Source: Pseudomonas viridiflava
GTDB lineage: Bacteria > Pseudomonadota > Gammaproteobacteria > Pseudomonadales > Pseudomonadaceae
Reading direction: 5' to 3'
NCBI RefSeq assembly: GCF_900583165.1
Contig: NZ_UTKY01000031.1
Location: 248,001-312,000, forward strand
DNA length: 64,000 nt
Under the pieces are notes generated by a model. The model saw only the letters and a list, made by a program, of their open reading frames with translations, did not search any database and was not told where the DNA came from. A program made the translations under genes and the position numbers. This document shows, piece by piece, positions 51,293 to 59,851 of the stretch (positions are counted from its first letter, which is position 1; the number at the start of each line of letters is the position of its first letter).

Positions 51293-51667
51293 CTAATTCG
51301 GTTGCGGGGTGTGTGAGTCGATGGTTGCCGACTTGGACCCGATCAACCGGGCGATGATGCCTTGCGCGGCCGGCTCGGTGGATGCGGTTTCAAATCGGCG
51401 CACGCTCATCCCCCAGCCTGGGGCAAACCCCGGGAAAAACACCAACCCTTCCGCTTCCAGTCGAAACGCCAGGCTCAACCGGGTTTCATCCTCAACCTCT
51501 GCGTGGTTTTCGAAGCGCTGCACCGCATTCACTGCGACACCGGCTTGGTGGGCCAGGTCTTCGCGGCTCCACCCCAGCATCGCACGGGCCTGCACGCTGT
51601 GTTTGGCGGTGAATTGATGCAGGACGATCTGCTGTTCTACGAAAGAGCTCATTGCCAGGGAGGACAT
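51293..51667 (-). CDS. XRE-family helix-turn-helix regulator
   Basis: This 124-residue protein has a helix-turn-helix (ARAMLGWSREDLAHQAGVAV, then NAVQRFENHAEVED) preceded by a 25-residue arm, and a C-terminal segment with GFAPGWGMSVRRFE that looks like a small dimerisation or ligand domain. GGAG lies before the ATG. An SOS-like palindrome with overlapping -10 sits 38 bp upstream (51706-51725). Function is unknown; DNA-damage-linked or autoregulated expression is inferred from the operator. Confidence 0.8.
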   Translation of the reverse strand: MSSLAMSSFVEQQIVLHQFTAKHSVQARAMLGWSREDLAHQAGVAVNAVQRFENHAEVEDETRLSLAFRLEAEGLVFFPGFAPGWGMSVRRFETASTEPAAQGIIARLIGSKSATIDSHTPQPN

Positions 51668-51701
51668 GGGGGTTTCTCCAGGGTTTGATGGGGGAGGCCA
51701 A

Positions 51702-51725
51702 ACTATACTGTGTTTTTGTACAGTT
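51702..51725 (-). promoter_or_regulatory. SOS-like box and overlapping -10 for the XRE gene
   Basis: TACTGTGTTTTTGTACAGTT (51706-51725) fits the LexA pattern CTGT-N8-ACAG with TA/TT flanks. On the minus strand TATAGT (51707-51702) overlaps its end as a -10 candidate, so a bound repressor would block the promoter. LexA or the XRE protein itself could be the binder. Confidence 0.6.
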
Positions 51726-51763
51726 GTTTTGACCGTTCATCAACTGGAATTTTTGACGACCCG

Positions 51764-52711
51764 TTATTCCACCCCCGGTGCCTCCCGAATAATCAGATGA
51801 TCCAAGTTCTCGATATTGGCGCTGAACACCCCAAACGTCTGCTCGGGATTCTTCTTGCTTGGCACCTGTTTCAGCTCCGGCGTCACTCCGTAGAAGAAAC
51901 AATACAACGGCTGCTCGCTGCCCGCCGCCGCCTTAATCTGCTCCAGAAACGCCTTACGCTTGCGGTAATTCTCGATGAGCTTTTTGCTCAGGTAGACGTT
52001 GACCGAATAGGGCTTCTTATCGAGCCAAACCTTCTTTTCAAAGTCGATGCGAAAGCTGCTGGTGTAGTCCTTGATCGTCTTGATCCTGCCCCAGTAAATC
52101 AGGCCTTTGTTGTCTTGCAGGTATTCGATCTTCTTGAAAAACGTCCAGTAAGTGGCGGTGTGGTCGCCGATCTTCAACGGCATGGACTTGAGCTTGTCCT
52201 TGTCGTCGATGTTGGACACATAGCATTCCACCGGATGGGCGAACACGCTGGTTTTGTCTGGTGTGGTGTCGCTGGTGCTGTGGGAAGTAGTCAGGCGCTG
52301 CGACGGTGCCTTCGTTGGCTCTTGGGGGGCGTCTCCCTCAGCGCTGGCAGCGGGTGCTTTGCGCGCATATTGACGACGGGTAAGCACAAATTCCGATGGG
52401 AAATGTTCCTCGCGCTCGTCGTCACTTTCACCCGTCGACGCCTTGTGCGTACTGGCGTAACGGCAGCCGTCGATATGCCGTGTGCTGGTCTTGTTCTTGA
52501 AATGCGGTGTGCGCAGGTAGTTGATGTTTTTGGCGTTGAAAGTGCTCAGCGCGTTGTTCGCATCAAACGCTGCGCGGCATTCATTGTTGGGGCAGAGGAA
52601 GCGGTCCTTGTCGGAATCGAACGCAGCGGTTTCGTCGAAATTCAGGTCTCGTACGTCGTAGATCGACAGTTTTTCATCGAGACTCAGGCAATAGGCCGTG
52701 TCGAATTTCAT
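51764..52711 (-). CDS. Unrecognised protein with a zinc-finger-like N-terminus (315 residues)
   Basis: Begins MKFDTAYCLSLDEKLSIYDV. A first part holds FLCPNNECRAAFDANN and, about 35 residues on, RTPHFKNKTSTRHIDGC: a C-x4-C then H/H-x3-C pattern like the N-terminal zinc site of CoiA-type proteins. A low-complexity linker rich in Ser, Thr and Ala follows (about 105-160), then a charged C-terminal domain (ATYWTFFKKIEYLQDNKGLI and KKLIENYRKRKAFLEQ). I do not recognise the family. ATG 52711 is chosen over the frame to 52861. It lies alone on the minus strand before the XRE gene. Confidence 0.7.
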   Translation of the reverse strand: MKFDTAYCLSLDEKLSIYDVRDLNFDETAAFDSDKDRFLCPNNECRAAFDANNALSTFNAKNINYLRTPHFKNKTSTRHIDGCRYASTHKASTGESDDEREEHFPSEFVLTRRQYARKAPAASAEGDAPQEPTKAPSQRLTTSHSTSDTTPDKTSVFAHPVECYVSNIDDKDKLKSMPLKIGDHTATYWTFFKKIEYLQDNKGLIYWGRIKTIKDYTSSFRIDFEKKVWLDKKPYSVNVYLSKKLIENYRKRKAFLEQIKAAAGSEQPLYCFFYGVTPELKQVPSKKNPEQTFGVFSANIENLDHLIIREAPGVE

Positions 52712-52775
52712 GGGGCGCGGAGTCCGTGAGTTGAGTGTCTGGATATTACCCAGATATCGGCTGTCACGGAGATCA

Positions 52776-52835
52776 AAATGTGGGAACTGCCGAGCTTTAG
52801 CGAGGCTGCGAAGGGATCGACGCAGTCTCCCTGCC
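52776..52835. repeat. Degenerate REP-like sequence
   Basis: AAATGTGGGAACTGCCGAGC begins like a REP arm, followed by an imperfect palindrome (GCCGAGCTTTAGCGAGGC) and GGATCGACGCAGTCTCC. No inverted partner is present. It fills most of the spacer between the unrecognised gene and the HAD gene. Confidence 0.45.
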
Positions 52836-52857
52836 AACCCCGCCCACCCGGCCCGGA

Positions 52858-53517
52858 TCACCGCTGCAATCGAGCTCGCTTTTTCTTCTTCGCATGAAAA
52901 TGCCGAAAATGCGCATCCTGCGCCGCCGCCAGCAACTCCCGATCCCCGCGCGTATCGCCCCAGGCCCGAAGTCGATACTCCCCCAGGTCCCCATACACCG
53001 CCTCCAGCCTAAGCACCTTGTTCTCACACCGGCAGTTATTCCCCGTGAGCTTGCCGGTCAACACCCCGTCGACCACCTCAAGCTCGGTGCCGATCAACTT
53101 GATCCCCAGCCGATTGGCAAACGGCTGCAACACCAACGCAGGCGACGCCGAACACAACGTCACCTCCGCCCCGGAGCCCAACTCCTGCTCCACCGACAGC
53201 ACCCCCGCCGGGCGCATCAACCGCGCCCAATTCTTTTGGCAATACTCCTCAGCCTTCTGCTGCACCCACGCTTTCTCCACCCCGGTCATAAAGGTGCGGA
53301 TCAACTGCGCCTTCAACGCATCCCGGCTGATCTGGCGCAGTAAAAAACGCAGCCCCGGCACGGCCAGCTTGATCATGCGGCCATAGAACTCACCGGTTCC
53401 GAAGGCAAACTTGAGGAAGGGCACGAAACTGTCGTGGTGGGTGAGGGTGCCGTCGAAGTCAAAGACGGAAAGTACTTTGGCGTCGACTGGGCCGGCTTCG
53501 AGCATGTCTGGGGTCAC
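52858..53517 (-). CDS. HAD-family hydrolase, subfamily IB phosphatase-like
   Basis: This 219-residue enzyme has motif I VFDFDGTLTHHDS with the nucleophilic and acid aspartates, motif II TLCSASPALVLQPF, and a motif IV WGDTRGDRELL with the metal-binding aspartates. It is like the SerB/PSP-type HAD-IB phosphatases, whose substrates are small phosphomonoesters. The C-terminal tail is very basic (HAKKKKRARLQR). The likely start is GTG at 53517 with AGG eight bases upstream, or ATG 53505. Confidence 0.85.
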   Translation of the reverse strand: MTPDMLEAGPVDAKVLSVFDFDGTLTHHDSFVPFLKFAFGTGEFYGRMIKLAVPGLRFLLRQISRDALKAQLIRTFMTGVEKAWVQQKAEEYCQKNWARLMRPAGVLSVEQELGSGAEVTLCSASPALVLQPFANRLGIKLIGTELEVVDGVLTGKLTGNNCRCENKVLRLEAVYGDLGEYRLRAWGDTRGDRELLAAAQDAHFRHFHAKKKKRARLQR

Positions 53518-53578
53518 GGTTGGCCTCGGTCCTATCTAATATTTTTTTGAGCGTGTATCAGGTTGTGACAGCGGGAGC

Positions 53579-53764
53579 TTACTCCCGTGCCAATCTTTGG
53601 ACTTTTGCGTAAAGCCCTTCGGTGAAAGCATCCCGATCAGTTGATCGGTGACAACGCTGATGGCAATTGGGGCACAAGGCTACAGCATTGCTGGTGCGAT
53701 CCGAACCCTTCTGGGCGAGGTGCTTGACGTGATGTACTTCAAGAAATGGCAAAAAACCGCGCAT
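53579..53764 (-). pseudogene. C-terminal remnant of an HNH endonuclease
   Basis: The 61 codons encode FLEVHHVKHLAQKGSDRTSN and VALCPNCHQRCHRSTDRDAF, a complete HNH motif (His-His, Asn, His) with a CxxC-type zinc pair partly present (CPNCHQRC). Complete HNH restriction-type proteins have 150-300 residues before this. Here the frame starts inside the nrdB terminator, so the N-terminal part is gone. Not likely to be functional. Confidence 0.7.
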
Positions 53765-53790
53765 AAAAAAGCCCCGAGCAGGTCGGGGCT
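53765..53790 (-). terminator. Rho-independent terminator after nrdB
   Basis: GCCCCGA-GCAGG-TCGGGGC with AAAAAA on the plus-strand left side, i.e. a T-run on the minus strand after the nrdB stop (53815). Confidence 0.92.
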
Positions 53791-53814
53791 TCTTGGTGTT
53801 ACGTGTCTTGGGAA

Positions 53815-55065
53815 TTAATCCCAGCTCAACGCCCCACCCGTCTGGTACTCAATCACACGGGTCTCAAAGAAATTCTTCTCTTTCTTCAAGTCCATGATCT
53901 CGCTCATCCAAGGGAACGGGTTAGTCGTCCCCGGATATTCTTCTTTCAAACCAATCTGCGACAGACGACGGTTAGCGATGAACTTGAGGTAGTCCTCCAT
54001 CATCGCCGCGTTCATGCCCAGTACACCGCGCGGCATGGTATCGCGCGCGTATTCGATCTCCAGTTGAGTCCCTTGCAGGATCATCTGGGTCGCTTCTTCC
54101 TTCATCTCGGCATCCCACAAGTGCGGGTTTTCGATTTTGATCTGGTTGATCACGTCGATACCGAAGTTCAGGTGCATCGACTCATCGCGCAGGATGTACT
54201 GGAACTGCTCGGCCACGCCGGTCATTTTGTTGCGGCGGCCCATGGAGAGGATCTGGGTGAAGCCGCAATAGAAGAAGATGCCTTCCAGTACGCAGTAGTA
54301 AGCGACCAGGTTGCGCAGCAGCTCCTTGTCGGTCTCGACGGTGCCGGTTTCGAACTTCGGATCGGAGATCGAACGGGTGTACTTCAAACCCCAAGCGGCC
54401 TTTTTAGCGACCGACGGAATCTCGTGGTACATGTTGAAGATCTCGCCTTCATCCATGGCCAGCGATTCGATGCAGTACTGGTAGGCGTGGGTGTGGATCG
54501 CCTCTTCGAAAGCCTGGCGCAGGATGTACTGGCGGCATTCCGGGTTGGTGATCAGGCGGTACACGGCCAGGACCAGGTTATTGGCGACCAGGGAGTCGGC
54601 GGTGGAGAAGAAGCCCAGGTTGCGCATGACGATGCGACGTTCGTCGTCGGTCAGGCCTTCAGGGTTGCGCCACAGAGCGATGTCGGCGGTCATGTTGACC
54701 TCTTGCGGCATCCAGTGGTTGGCGCAGCCGTCGAGGTACTTCTGCCAGGCCCAGTCGTACTTGAAGGGCACGAGTTGGTTGAGGTCGGCGCGGCAGTTGA
54801 TCATGCGCTTTTCGTCAACGGCGACGCGGGCGGCGGAGCCTTCGAGCTCGGCGAGGCCTTCGGCGACGTCGAGTTTGTCGAGGGCGGCCTTGGCGCGGAT
54901 GATCGCGGCCGAATCGTTGGCGGTGACATTACGAGCCTCCAGTGCGGCGGCAGCGCCTGCACCGTCGAGGCGGTCCATATTGGCTTCGCTTGCATGGCCA
55001 GCGTTGGCGCCCTTGATCACCGCTGCACCGGTGTCTTCGTTGTCGACTTCATCCCAACTCAGCAT
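53815..55065 (-). CDS. nrdB: Class Ia ribonucleotide reductase, beta subunit
   Basis: This 416-residue radical subunit houses the diiron-tyrosyl cofactor. Ligands D157 (FFSTADSLV), E188 and H191 ([10 protein letters not shown]) and the radical Y195 keep the E. coli spacing (84/115/118/122). It has the N-terminal extension of about 70 residues, usual in Pseudomonas NrdB. AAGGAA precedes ATG 55065. Two NrdR boxes upstream show the standard regulation. nrdA is not in the window, so it would lie elsewhere. Confidence 0.95.
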   Translation of the reverse strand: MLSWDEVDNEDTGAAVIKGANAGHASEANMDRLDGAGAAAALEARNVTANDSAAIIRAKAALDKLDVAEGLAELEGSAARVAVDEKRMINCRADLNQLVPFKYDWAWQKYLDGCANHWMPQEVNMTADIALWRNPEGLTDDERRIVMRNLGFFSTADSLVANNLVLAVYRLITNPECRQYILRQAFEEAIHTHAYQYCIESLAMDEGEIFNMYHEIPSVAKKAAWGLKYTRSISDPKFETGTVETDKELLRNLVAYYCVLEGIFFYCGFTQILSMGRRNKMTGVAEQFQYILRDESMHLNFGIDVINQIKIENPHLWDAEMKEEATQMILQGTQLEIEYARDTMPRGVLGMNAAMMEDYLKFIANRRLSQIGLKEEYPGTTNPFPWMSEIMDLKKEKNFFETRVIEYQTGGALSWD

Positions 55066-55184
55066 CGAAATATTCCTTCCTGGTCTGGTGTGACGGGGTG
55101 TGAACCCGTCCAAAATTTTGAGGGTTTGCAGGCTTCAGGCATTGAAATACTGCGCAGAGTGTGGTCGGTTGATACCGATACTGC

Positions 55185-55198
55185 ACACTATGTAGTGG
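55185..55198. promoter_or_regulatory. NrdR box 1
   Basis: ACACTATGTAGTGG fits the NrdR consensus ACACWAYATMTWGTGT with one or two changes. It lies 119 bp before nrdB. Confidence 0.8.
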
Positions 55199-55216
55199 TC
55201 TGTTTTGGTTGTGGGC

Positions 55217-55230
55217 ACACTATATGGTGT
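55217..55230. promoter_or_regulatory. NrdR box 2
   Basis: ACACTATATGGTGT, 32 bp from box 1 start-to-start, about three helical turns, the usual spacing for cooperative NrdR binding. Confidence 0.85.
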
Positions 55231-55423
55231 GTAACAACGTTGGTCAATGCGCGAGCGGCTCTGGCGATTGTGGGACACACGAAGAGGCGATAAGGCGCTA
55301 CGGCGACGCCTGGTGCATCTACCAGCGCGCCTAAGCTTATTCTTAAAAGATATTTATTGGAGGTTTTTAAGATCGTTTAGCTTGGTGGCTTCTTCAGGCA
55401 CTAGTTCATGGAGCGAGCCGCCG

Positions 55424-56461
55424 ATGGCTACTTTACAAACGATTACCACCTTGCCTCTGTTGGATTTGTCGCAGCTTGACGGCACCCCGCAGCAGCGCCA
55501 GCAGTTTCTTGATGAGTTACGCCTGGCCGCGCGCCATATTGGTTTTTTCTACCTCACCGGCCACGGTATCGACCCCGCTTTGCTGGCCGAAGTACAGCAA
55601 CAGGCGCGGGCATTTTTTGCCTTGCCCGAAGCCGACAAACTCGACGTCGGCATGCTCAACTCGCCTCATTTTCGCGGCTACAACCGCGCCGCCTCGGAGA
55701 TCACCCGCGGCCAGCCAGACCTGCGTGAACAGTTTGACGTTGGCGCCGAGCGCGTGCCTTTAGATGTCGAGCAACACCCGGCGGCCTGGGCCCGCCTGCA
55801 AGGCCCCAACCAATGGCCGCAGGCCTTGCCCCAACTCAAGCCGCTGGTGCTTGGCTGGCAGCAGGCGATGACGCAAATGGCCCTGCGCCTGTTGCGTGCG
55901 TTTGCCCAAGCCTTGTCCCTGCCGGAAAACGCCTTTGACGCGCTGTATGGCGACAAACCCAATGAACATATCAAGCTGATCCGCTACCCCGGCCGCCACG
56001 CCGAGCAAAGCCGCCAAGGCGTGGGCGCGCACAAGGACTCCGGGTTCCTGAGCTTCCTGCTGCAAGACCAGCAAGCCGGTTTACAGGTGGAAGTGGAAGA
56101 GGGCCGTTGGATCGATGCCTCGCCACGGCCCGGTACCCTGGTGGTGAATATCGGCGAACTGTTGGAGTTGGCGAGTAACGGTTATCTGCGCGCCACGGTG
56201 CACCGCGTGGTGTCGCCACCGGTGGGCAGCGAGCGCTTGTCCCTGGCGTTTTTCCTCGGTGCGCAACTGGACGCGGTGGTGCCGGTGTATCAACTGTCAC
56301 CCGAGTTGCTTCGCGACGCCCATGGCCCCGAGAGCGACCCGCGCAACCCATTGCTGCGCGATGTCGGCTGGAACTACCTCAAGGGCCGCCTGCGCTCTCA
56401 CCCCGATGTCGCCCAACGTTTCTACGCCGACGCCACGCTTCCCCAAGCACTCTCTGCCTGA
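55424..56461 (+). CDS. 2-oxoglutarate/Fe(II)-type oxygenase, isopenicillin-N-synthase family
   Basis: This 345-residue enzyme has the DIOX_N domain (about 8-115, starting LPLLDLSQLDGTP) and the Fe(II) core with ligands H203 and D205 (GAHKDSGFLSFLLQD) and H260 (ATVHRVVSP), and R271/S273 of the co-substrate RxS site. The oxidised substrate is not known. It is followed after 13 bp by metQNI genes, so it may process an imported sulfur- or amino-acid-like compound. GGAGCGAG lies before ATG 55424; the frame open to 55247 is excluded. Confidence 0.87.
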   Translation: MATLQTITTLPLLDLSQLDGTPQQRQQFLDELRLAARHIGFFYLTGHGIDPALLAEVQQQARAFFALPEADKLDVGMLNSPHFRGYNRAASEITRGQPDLREQFDVGAERVPLDVEQHPAAWARLQGPNQWPQALPQLKPLVLGWQQAMTQMALRLLRAFAQALSLPENAFDALYGDKPNEHIKLIRYPGRHAEQSRQGVGAHKDSGFLSFLLQDQQAGLQVEVEEGRWIDASPRPGTLVVNIGELLELASNGYLRATVHRVVSPPVGSERLSLAFFLGAQLDAVVPVYQLSPELLRDAHGPESDPRNPLLRDVGWNYLKGRLRSHPDVAQRFYADATLPQALSA

Positions 56462-56474
56462 TCAGGAGATCACC

Positions 56475-57269
56475 ATGTTCAAAACGACCGCCCTCACCCT
56501 GGCAGTGTTGCTGGCCTCATTCACCGTGTCCGCCGCTGATGCCTTGCGGGTCGCTGCCGACCCGATTCCCCATGCGCAGATCCTTGAATATGTGCAAAAG
56601 CTCGACCCGAATCTTAAGCTGAAAATCATCGAGATCCCCAGCGGTGTGAACTCCAACGAGTTGCTGGCCCACGGCGATGTGGATGCCAACTTCTTCCAGC
56701 ACCTGCCGTACCTCAATTCCCAGGAGCAGGCCCTTGGTCAAAAATTCGCGGTGGCCGCCACCGTGCATATCGAACCCTTGGGCATCTACTCCCATCGCCA
56801 CACCAGCCTGGCCCAGGTGCCAGACAAAGGCACGGTGGCGGTGCCAAACAACGTCACTAACCTGAGCCGCGCGCTGTACCTGCTGCAGGCCAATGGTTTG
56901 ATCAAGCTCAAAGCGGGTTTCAACGACGCCTCCAAAGAACAGGCCACGCCGAAAGACATCGCCGAAAACCCCAAGCACCTGAAGATTCTCGAAATCGAAT
57001 CACCGCAGATTCCGCGCGCGCTGGATGATGTGGACCTGGCGGTGATCAATGGCAATTTTGCCCTGGAAGCGGGCTTGTCGCCGGCCAAGGACGCCTTGGG
57101 CCTGGAAGCCGCCAAAGGCAACCCTTACGCGAATATTCTGGTCACCACGCCGAAATTGTCGAAAGACCCGCGCATTGAGCAGTTGGCCAACGACTTGCGC
57201 TCGCCGGAAGTGGCCAAGTTCATCACTGAGAAATACTCAGGCTCAGTGATCCCGGTGGCCGTCGAATGA
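56475..57269 (+). CDS. metQ: MetQ/NlpA-family ABC transporter substrate-binding protein
   Basis: This 264-residue periplasmic protein has a signal peptide ([20 protein letters not shown]) without a lipobox cysteine, so it should be soluble rather than a lipoprotein. The NlpA fold is recognised by [52 protein letters not shown] and [13 protein letters not shown]. Members bind methionine or related compounds. AGGAG lies before the ATG. It overlaps metN by four bases (ATGA). Confidence 0.88.
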   Translation: MFKTTALTLAVLLASFTVSAADALRVAADPIPHAQILEYVQKLDPNLKLKIIEIPSGVNSNELLAHGDVDANFFQHLPYLNSQEQALGQKFAVAATVHIEPLGIYSHRHTSLAQVPDKGTVAVPNNVTNLSRALYLLQANGLIKLKAGFNDASKEQATPKDIAENPKHLKILEIESPQIPRALDDVDLAVINGNFALEAGLSPAKDALGLEAAKGNPYANILVTTPKLSKDPRIEQLANDLRSPEVAKFITEKYSGSVIPVAVE

Positions 57270-58012
57270 TTGTTGTCGAAGGCGTCAGCAAAACCTACGC
57301 GGGCGGCCAGCCGGCCGCGTTGGATAACGTGTCGCTGCAGATCGCCGATGGCTCGATCTTCGGCATCGTCGGGCGTAGCGGCGCGGGTAAAAGCACCTTG
57401 TTGCGCTGCCTGAACCTGCTGGAACGGCCGACGTCCGGGCGCATCCTGATGGATGGCCAGGACCTCATTCAACTCAGTGACAAGCAACTGCGCCAGCAGC
57501 GCCAGCGCATCGGCATGATTTTCCAGGGCTTCAATTTGCTGCATTCGCGCAACGTGGCGGACAACGTCGCGGTGCCGCTGGAAATCGCCAACGTCCCCAA
57601 GGCCGAACGCGCCGCGCGGGTGGCCGAGTTGCTGGCCTTAGTGGGCCTGAGCGACAAGGCCCAGGCCTTTCCCTCGCAGTTGTCTGGCGGGCAGAAACAA
57701 CGCGTGGGCATTGCCCGGGCGTTGGCGGCGCGCCCGGCGTATCTGTTGTCGGACGAGGCCACCAGTGCGCTGGACCCGGAGACCACGGCGTCGATCCTCG
57801 ACCTGTTGCGCGATATCAATCGCCAGCTCGGCGTGACCATTGTGTTGATCACCCATGAGCTGGAGGTGGTCAAGGCCATCTGCGACAGCGCGGTGTCGCT
57901 GGCCGACGGGCGTGTGGTGGAAAGCGGCACGCTCGTGCAGTTGCAGGCCGACCCCTCGTCGCGCCTAGGCCGTTCGTTGGCGCCCAGTCTGCAAGTGGCG
58001 AGGGCGGTATGA
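57266..58012 (+). CDS. metN: Methionine-type ABC transporter ATP-binding protein, without NIL domain
   Basis: This 248-residue ATPase has Walker [10 protein letters not shown], the [15 protein letters not shown] signature and Walker [13 protein letters not shown], and the MetN-type segment [21 protein letters not shown]. coli MetN is about 343 residues because of a C-terminal NIL domain that senses internal methionine and inhibits transport; that domain is absent here. Coupled to metQ and metI by ATGA overlaps. Confidence 0.9.
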   Translation: MIVVEGVSKTYAGGQPAALDNVSLQIADGSIFGIVGRSGAGKSTLLRCLNLLERPTSGRILMDGQDLIQLSDKQLRQQRQRIGMIFQGFNLLHSRNVADNVAVPLEIANVPKAERAARVAELLALVGLSDKAQAFPSQLSGGQKQRVGIARALAARPAYLLSDEATSALDPETTASILDLLRDINRQLGVTIVLITHELEVVKAICDSAVSLADGRVVESGTLVQLQADPSSRLGRSLAPSLQVARAV

Positions 58013-58674
58013 AAACCGATTGGAATGACATTGTTCAGCTATTACTCACTGCCACAGGCGAAACCTTGTACATGGTGCTGCTCGCCGGGTTGTTCACCCT
58101 GTTGATCGGCCTGCCACTGGGGGTTCTGCTGTTTGTCAGCCGACGCGATGGGTTGTTGCCGTTACCGCGTATCAACCGAGGCTTGGGCGCCGTAATCAAC
58201 CTTGGCCGCTCGTTGCCGTTTGTGGTGATGCTGATCGCGCTGATTCCGCTGACGCGCCTGATCGTCGGCACGACCCTGGGCAGCACCGCCGCTGTAGTGC
58301 CGATCACCATCGGTGCCTTTCCGTTCTTTGCACGCATTGTCGAAACGGCACTGGATGAGGTGGACAAGGGCCGCATTGAAGCCATCGTGGCCATGGGCGG
58401 CGATATTCGCCACGTGATCCTCAAAGTGCTGCTGCCCGAAGCCTTGCCGGCGTTGGTGGCCGGGGTGACCTTGACCCTGGTGATGCTGATCGGGTTTTCG
58501 TCCATGGCCGGTGTGATCGGTGGCGGCGGGCTCGGAGACTTGGCAATTCGCTACGGCTACCAGCGTTTCAACAACGAGATCATGGTGGTCACGGTGATTG
58601 TGCTGGTAGCGCTGGTGCAGGGCGTGCAAAGCCTGGGTGACCGCTGCGTAAGGTCGTTGGCTCATCGCCGATAA
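58009..58674 (+). CDS. metI: Methionine-type ABC transporter permease
   Basis: This 221-residue protein has five membrane segments and the MetI/EAA loop [20 protein letters not shown] followed by [20 protein letters not shown] and [17 protein letters not shown]. It forms the membrane channel with metN and metQ. The ATGA overlap with metN indicates a single transcript. The next gene starts 97 bp later. Confidence 0.92.
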   Translation: MKTDWNDIVQLLLTATGETLYMVLLAGLFTLLIGLPLGVLLFVSRRDGLLPLPRINRGLGAVINLGRSLPFVVMLIALIPLTRLIVGTTLGSTAAVVPITIGAFPFFARIVETALDEVDKGRIEAIVAMGGDIRHVILKVLLPEALPALVAGVTLTLVMLIGFSSMAGVIGGGGLGDLAIRYGYQRFNNEIMVVTVIVLVALVQGVQSLGDRCVRSLAHRR

Positions 58675-58771
58675 ACGGTTATGGACTAATGAATTTTTAA
58701 TATTTCTAGTTATATATACGGCTGGGTAAAGTCACCCTTACTTTCTTTATCTCGCCGCCGGGAAATTGTTC

Positions 58772-59851
58772 ATGAACCATCCCTACGGGCAGCCCACGCC
58801 GATCCTGACTTTGCCCCAGGGTGAAAAAGACCCGTTGTCGATCCGCGCCAAGGCCCTGGTATTTGCCGACCCGCGTTCGCTGCAATTGCTCGACTACCTC
58901 AAACGCGTGGGCCCCAGCGATGCGCCGGTGTTGATCAATGGCGAGACCGGCACCGGCAAGGAGTTGGTGGCGCGCTACATTCACAGCGCCAGCGGGCGCA
59001 CCGGGGCGTTTGTGCCGGTGAACTGCGGCGCCATCAGTGAAACCCTCGCTGAAAGCGAGTTTTTTGGCCATGAAGCCGGCGCGTTTTCCGGTGCCGTAGG
59101 CCGGCGTGGCGGCTGGTTTGAAGAAGCCGATGGCGGCACCTTATTCCTCGATGAAATCGGCGACCTGCCGCTGCCGCTGCAAGTGAAATTGCTGCGGGTG
59201 CTGCAGGAGCAGGAAGTGGTCAGGGTGGGTTCGCGCAAGCCGATCAAGATCAATATCCGCCTGGTTACCGCCACTAACATCGACCTGGAACAGGCGGTGG
59301 AGGCAGGTAACTTTCGGCTCGATTTGTTCTACCGCATCAACGTCGCCCAGGTGCAGGTATTGCCCCTGCGGGAACGCCCGCTGGATATCCTGCCGTTGGT
59401 GGAGCACTTTCGCCGGGTGTACAGCGCTAAGCTGAAAATCGCCGAGCCGATGCTCTCCGAATCCGCCACCCAGGCGCTGCTGGACTACCCGTGGCCGGGC
59501 AATATCCGCGAGCTGGAAAACGTGGTGCACCTGGCGCTGCTGGTGGCCGGCGACAAGCCGGTCATGCCCAGCCACCTCAAGTTTTCCGCCGGGCTCAGCG
59601 CGATGCACGCCAGCGCCAACAGTGGCGCACCGCGCATTCCCCAAGAAGTGATGCGCGAACAGTTGCTGCGTCTGTTCGACGTGCCGGGCGATACCTTGCT
59701 GCACGATATCGAGGACCTGATCGTGCGCGAGGCCTTTGCGTTCTGCGGTTTCAACCAACTGCGCACCGCGGATTTGCTGGGGATTACCCGCAATGCCATG
59801 CGCACCTTGCTGGTCAACCACGGCATGCTCAAAGGGCGTGCGAAGCCCTGA
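58772..59851 (+). CDS. Sigma-54-dependent activator, SfnR-like (no receiver domain)
   Basis: This 359-residue protein has a short N-terminus ([17 protein letters not shown] resembles SfnR of P. putida), an AAA+ core with Walker A GETGTGKE (57-64), Walker [12 protein letters not shown] (121-131) and [15 protein letters not shown], and a C-terminal Fis-type helix-turn-helix ([20 protein letters not shown]). The sigma-54 contact loop is GAFSGA (103-108) where the canonical form is GAFTGA. SfnR controls sulfone use under sulfur limitation, which agrees with the neighbouring metQNI. ATG 58772. Its end overlaps the convergent MocR gene by 23 bp. Confidence 0.85.
   Translation: MNHPYGQPTPILTLPQGEKDPLSIRAKALVFADPRSLQLLDYLKRVGPSDAPVLINGETGTGKELVARYIHSASGRTGAFVPVNCGAISETLAESEFFGHEAGAFSGAVGRRGGWFEEADGGTLFLDEIGDLPLPLQVKLLRVLQEQEVVRVGSRKPIKINIRLVTATNIDLEQAVEAGNFRLDLFYRINVAQVQVLPLRERPLDILPLVEHFRRVYSAKLKIAEPMLSESATQALLDYPWPGNIRELENVVHLALLVAGDKPVMPSHLKFSAGLSAMHASANSGAPRIPQEVMREQLLRLFDVPGDTLLHDIEDLIVREAFAFCGFNQLRTADLLGITRNAMRTLLVNHGMLKGRAKP

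Larger units (their letters stand above)
55066..55423. promoter_or_regulatory. nrdB / oxygenase divergent spacer (358 bp)
   Basis: The left half contains the two NrdR boxes at 55185-55230. The right half is AT-rich (TTCTTAAAAGA near 55341 and TTTTTAAGAT near 55363) and should hold the promoter of the oxygenase gene. No gene was seen in it. Confidence 0.7.

Noticed and set aside
53572..53587. CGGGAG/CTCCCG hairpin near the HNH remnant stop as terminator
   Set aside because: No T-run follows on either strand.
53579..53764. Active HNH nuclease as part of a defence island
   Set aside because: Only the C-terminal HNH motif is left and there is no partner gene; neighbouring genes are housekeeping or metabolic.
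53803..55293. 496-codon frame antisense to nrdB
   Set aside because: nrdB is certain from its diiron and tyrosyl residues; the antisense translation has no recognisable fold.
3356..56461. Beta-lactam biosynthesis, from an isopenicillin-N-epimerase-like and an isopenicillin-N-synthase-like gene
   Set aside because: The two genes are 51 kb apart, no ACV synthetase is present, and both names reflect broad superfamilies.
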